Shown here one piece after another: positions 63,121-64,000 of a stretch of DNA of 64,000 nt. This DNA is from JAJFUE01 sp039683515 (GTDB lineage: Bacteria; Sumerlaeota; Sumerlaeia; MVZB01). Made by a program: the position numbers and the translations under genes. Positions within the stretch are counted from its first letter, which is position 1. Every line of letters begins with the position of its first letter. The DNA lies in the NCBI GenBank assembly GCA_039683515.1, contig JBDKRG010000004.1, forward strand, positions 62,001 through 126,000. Reading direction: 5' to 3'. The notes under the pieces are model-generated. The model was not told the DNA's origin and ran no database searches. It was given only the letters and a program-made list of their open reading frames with translations.

Positions 63121-64000
63121 TTATTCCCCATCGTTGCCGAGCATCCCCTTCTTCTTCATCTTCTCGACGAGCGTCGTGCGCTTGATGTTGAGCAGCGAGG
63201 CGGCCTTGTTCTTGATCCCGCCGGCTTTCTCGAGCGCCTTGGAGATCAGGCCCAACTCGAAGTCGTCGACGAGCTTGTTGAAGTCGACCCCCTCGTCCGG
63301 GATCTCGGCCGGAGCCCCGGCGGCCGGGATCGCCGCCGGCGACAGGCCGGTGAATTTCTCGGGCAGCTGGGCCGGGGCGATCTCCCCCTCGCCGTTGAGG
63401 ATCGCCATCCGCTCGACGAGGTTCTCCAGCTCGCGGACGTTGCCCGGCCACGGGTAGGCCGCGAGGAGGCGCATCGCCTCGTCGGTGAACTTCGTGAGCT
63501 TGCGCCCCTTGGCCTTGTTGAACTTCTTGATGAAGTGGTCGACGAGCAGCGGCAGGTCGTCGAGCCGGTCGCGCAGGGGCGGGATGTTCAGCGGGATGAC
63601 GTTGAGCCGGTAGAACAGGTCCTCGCGGAAGCGGCCCTCGGCGACGTCCTTCTCGAGGTTGCGGTTGGTCGCCGTGATGATCCTGACGTTGACCTTGACG
63701 GTCTGCGTCGAGCCGACCGGCTCGAACGTCTGCTCCTGCAGGACGCGCAGGAGCTTGACCTGGAGCTTGGGGCTCATGTCGCCGATTTCGTCGAGGAAGA
63801 TCGTGCCGCCGTCGGCCATCTGGAAGCGGCCGATGCGGTTCATCGTCGCGCCGGTGAACGCGCCCTTGACGTGGCCGAAGAGCTCGCTCTCGAGGAGCTC
63901 CTCGGGGATCGCGCCGCAGTTGACCGGGATGAGCGGTTGGTTCGACCGGTCCGAATTATAATGGATCGCGCGCGCGACGAGCTCCTTGCCGGTGCCGCTT
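63121..64000 (-). CDS. Sigma-54-dependent activator, Fis-type (5' end beyond window)
   Basis: The reverse frame runs in from the window's right edge: SGTGKELVARAIHYNS (Walker A), VNCGAIPEELLESELFGHVK, the contact loop GAFTGA, Walker B TIFLDEIGDMSP, the FREDLFYRLNVIPL sensor, WPGNVRELENLVER, and a C-terminal Fis-type helix-turn-helix GGIKNKAASLLNIKRTTLVE. Any N-terminal sensor or receiver domain lies outside the window. The frame has ATG codons such as 63843, but the protein clearly starts upstream of 64000. It is the second sigma-54 activator in 45 kb, the other being at 19944. Confidence 0.93.
   Translation of the reverse strand, partial: SGTGKELVARAIHYNSDRSNQPLIPVNCGAIPEELLESELFGHVKGAFTGATMNRIGRFQMADGGTIFLDEIGDMSPKLQVKLLRVLQEQTFEPVGSTQTVKVNVRIITATNRNLEKDVAEGRFREDLFYRLNVIPLNIPPLRDRLDDLPLLVDHFIKKFNKAKGRKLTKFTDEAMRLLAAYPWPGNVRELENLVERMAILNGEGEIAPAQLPEKFTGLSPAAIPAAGAPAEIPDEGVDFNKLVDDFELGLISKALEKAGGIKNKAASLLNIKRTTLVEKMKKKGMLGNDGE

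Overview
The window is about 64 kb of mostly GC-rich DNA (one line inside secA counts 38 of 60 bases G+C) from a Gram-negative-type bacterium with sigma-54 regulation, lipoproteins, a DUF1573-type protein, a YfhO-like membrane protein and many short intergenic palindromes. SecA is long (1006 aa) and carries the insertion after its DEAD-like box that I associate with FCB/PVC-type and related uncultivated phyla. I therefore favour a lineage of that kind (for example Planctomycetota, Sumerlaeota or Hydrogenedentota), but the phylum cannot be fixed from this sequence alone.

Layout. 1-1276: UDP-glucose dehydrogenase (3' end off the window). 1383-5917: an AT-rich foreign block delimited by inverted copies of one palindrome. 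It holds a REP-associated tyrosine transposase (RAYT), a truncated frame, and a three-gene secreted set (small Cys-rich protein, LolA-like protein, DUF1573-like protein) that sits inside a second pair of inverted palindromes. 5919-18972: core genes (REC-SpoIIE phosphatase, metallophosphoesterase, secA, two small unknowns, DUF62 SAM hydrolase coupled to an ABC ATPase-like protein that has lost most catalytic motifs, mprF, glgC). 19046-19780: AT-rich orphan AbiGi-like gene between inverted repeats. 19944-24404: signalling block (sigma-54 response regulator, REC-GAF-histidine kinase, and a degenerate GGDEF protein behind a good -24/-12 promoter). 25086-29780: uvrC, RDD membrane protein, hisC.

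29878-34339 is a second accessory block: a different RAYT with its own REP palindromes, a radical SAM lyase-like protein, an LprI-like secreted protein and two unknowns. 34579-47812: secreted heparinase-like lyase, nuclease-fold lipoprotein, GT87 glycosyltransferase, tRNA-Leu(CAG) with terminator, B12-binding radical SAM protein, YfhO-like protein, thrC, acpS. 48041-56714: membrane protein, large PAS/GAF histidine kinase, three glycosyltransferases, tandem DUF507 proteins. 56910-64000: second heparinase-like lyase, DEAD-box helicase, an unknown, a DUF2442 gene broken by an in-frame TGA, and a second sigma-54 activator whose 5' end lies off the window.

The strongest theme outside known genes is the intergenic DNA. 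At least seven families of short palindromic or short-period repeats recur here, often as inverted pairs around single genes. Several stop codons, and one N-terminus, lie inside these repeats.
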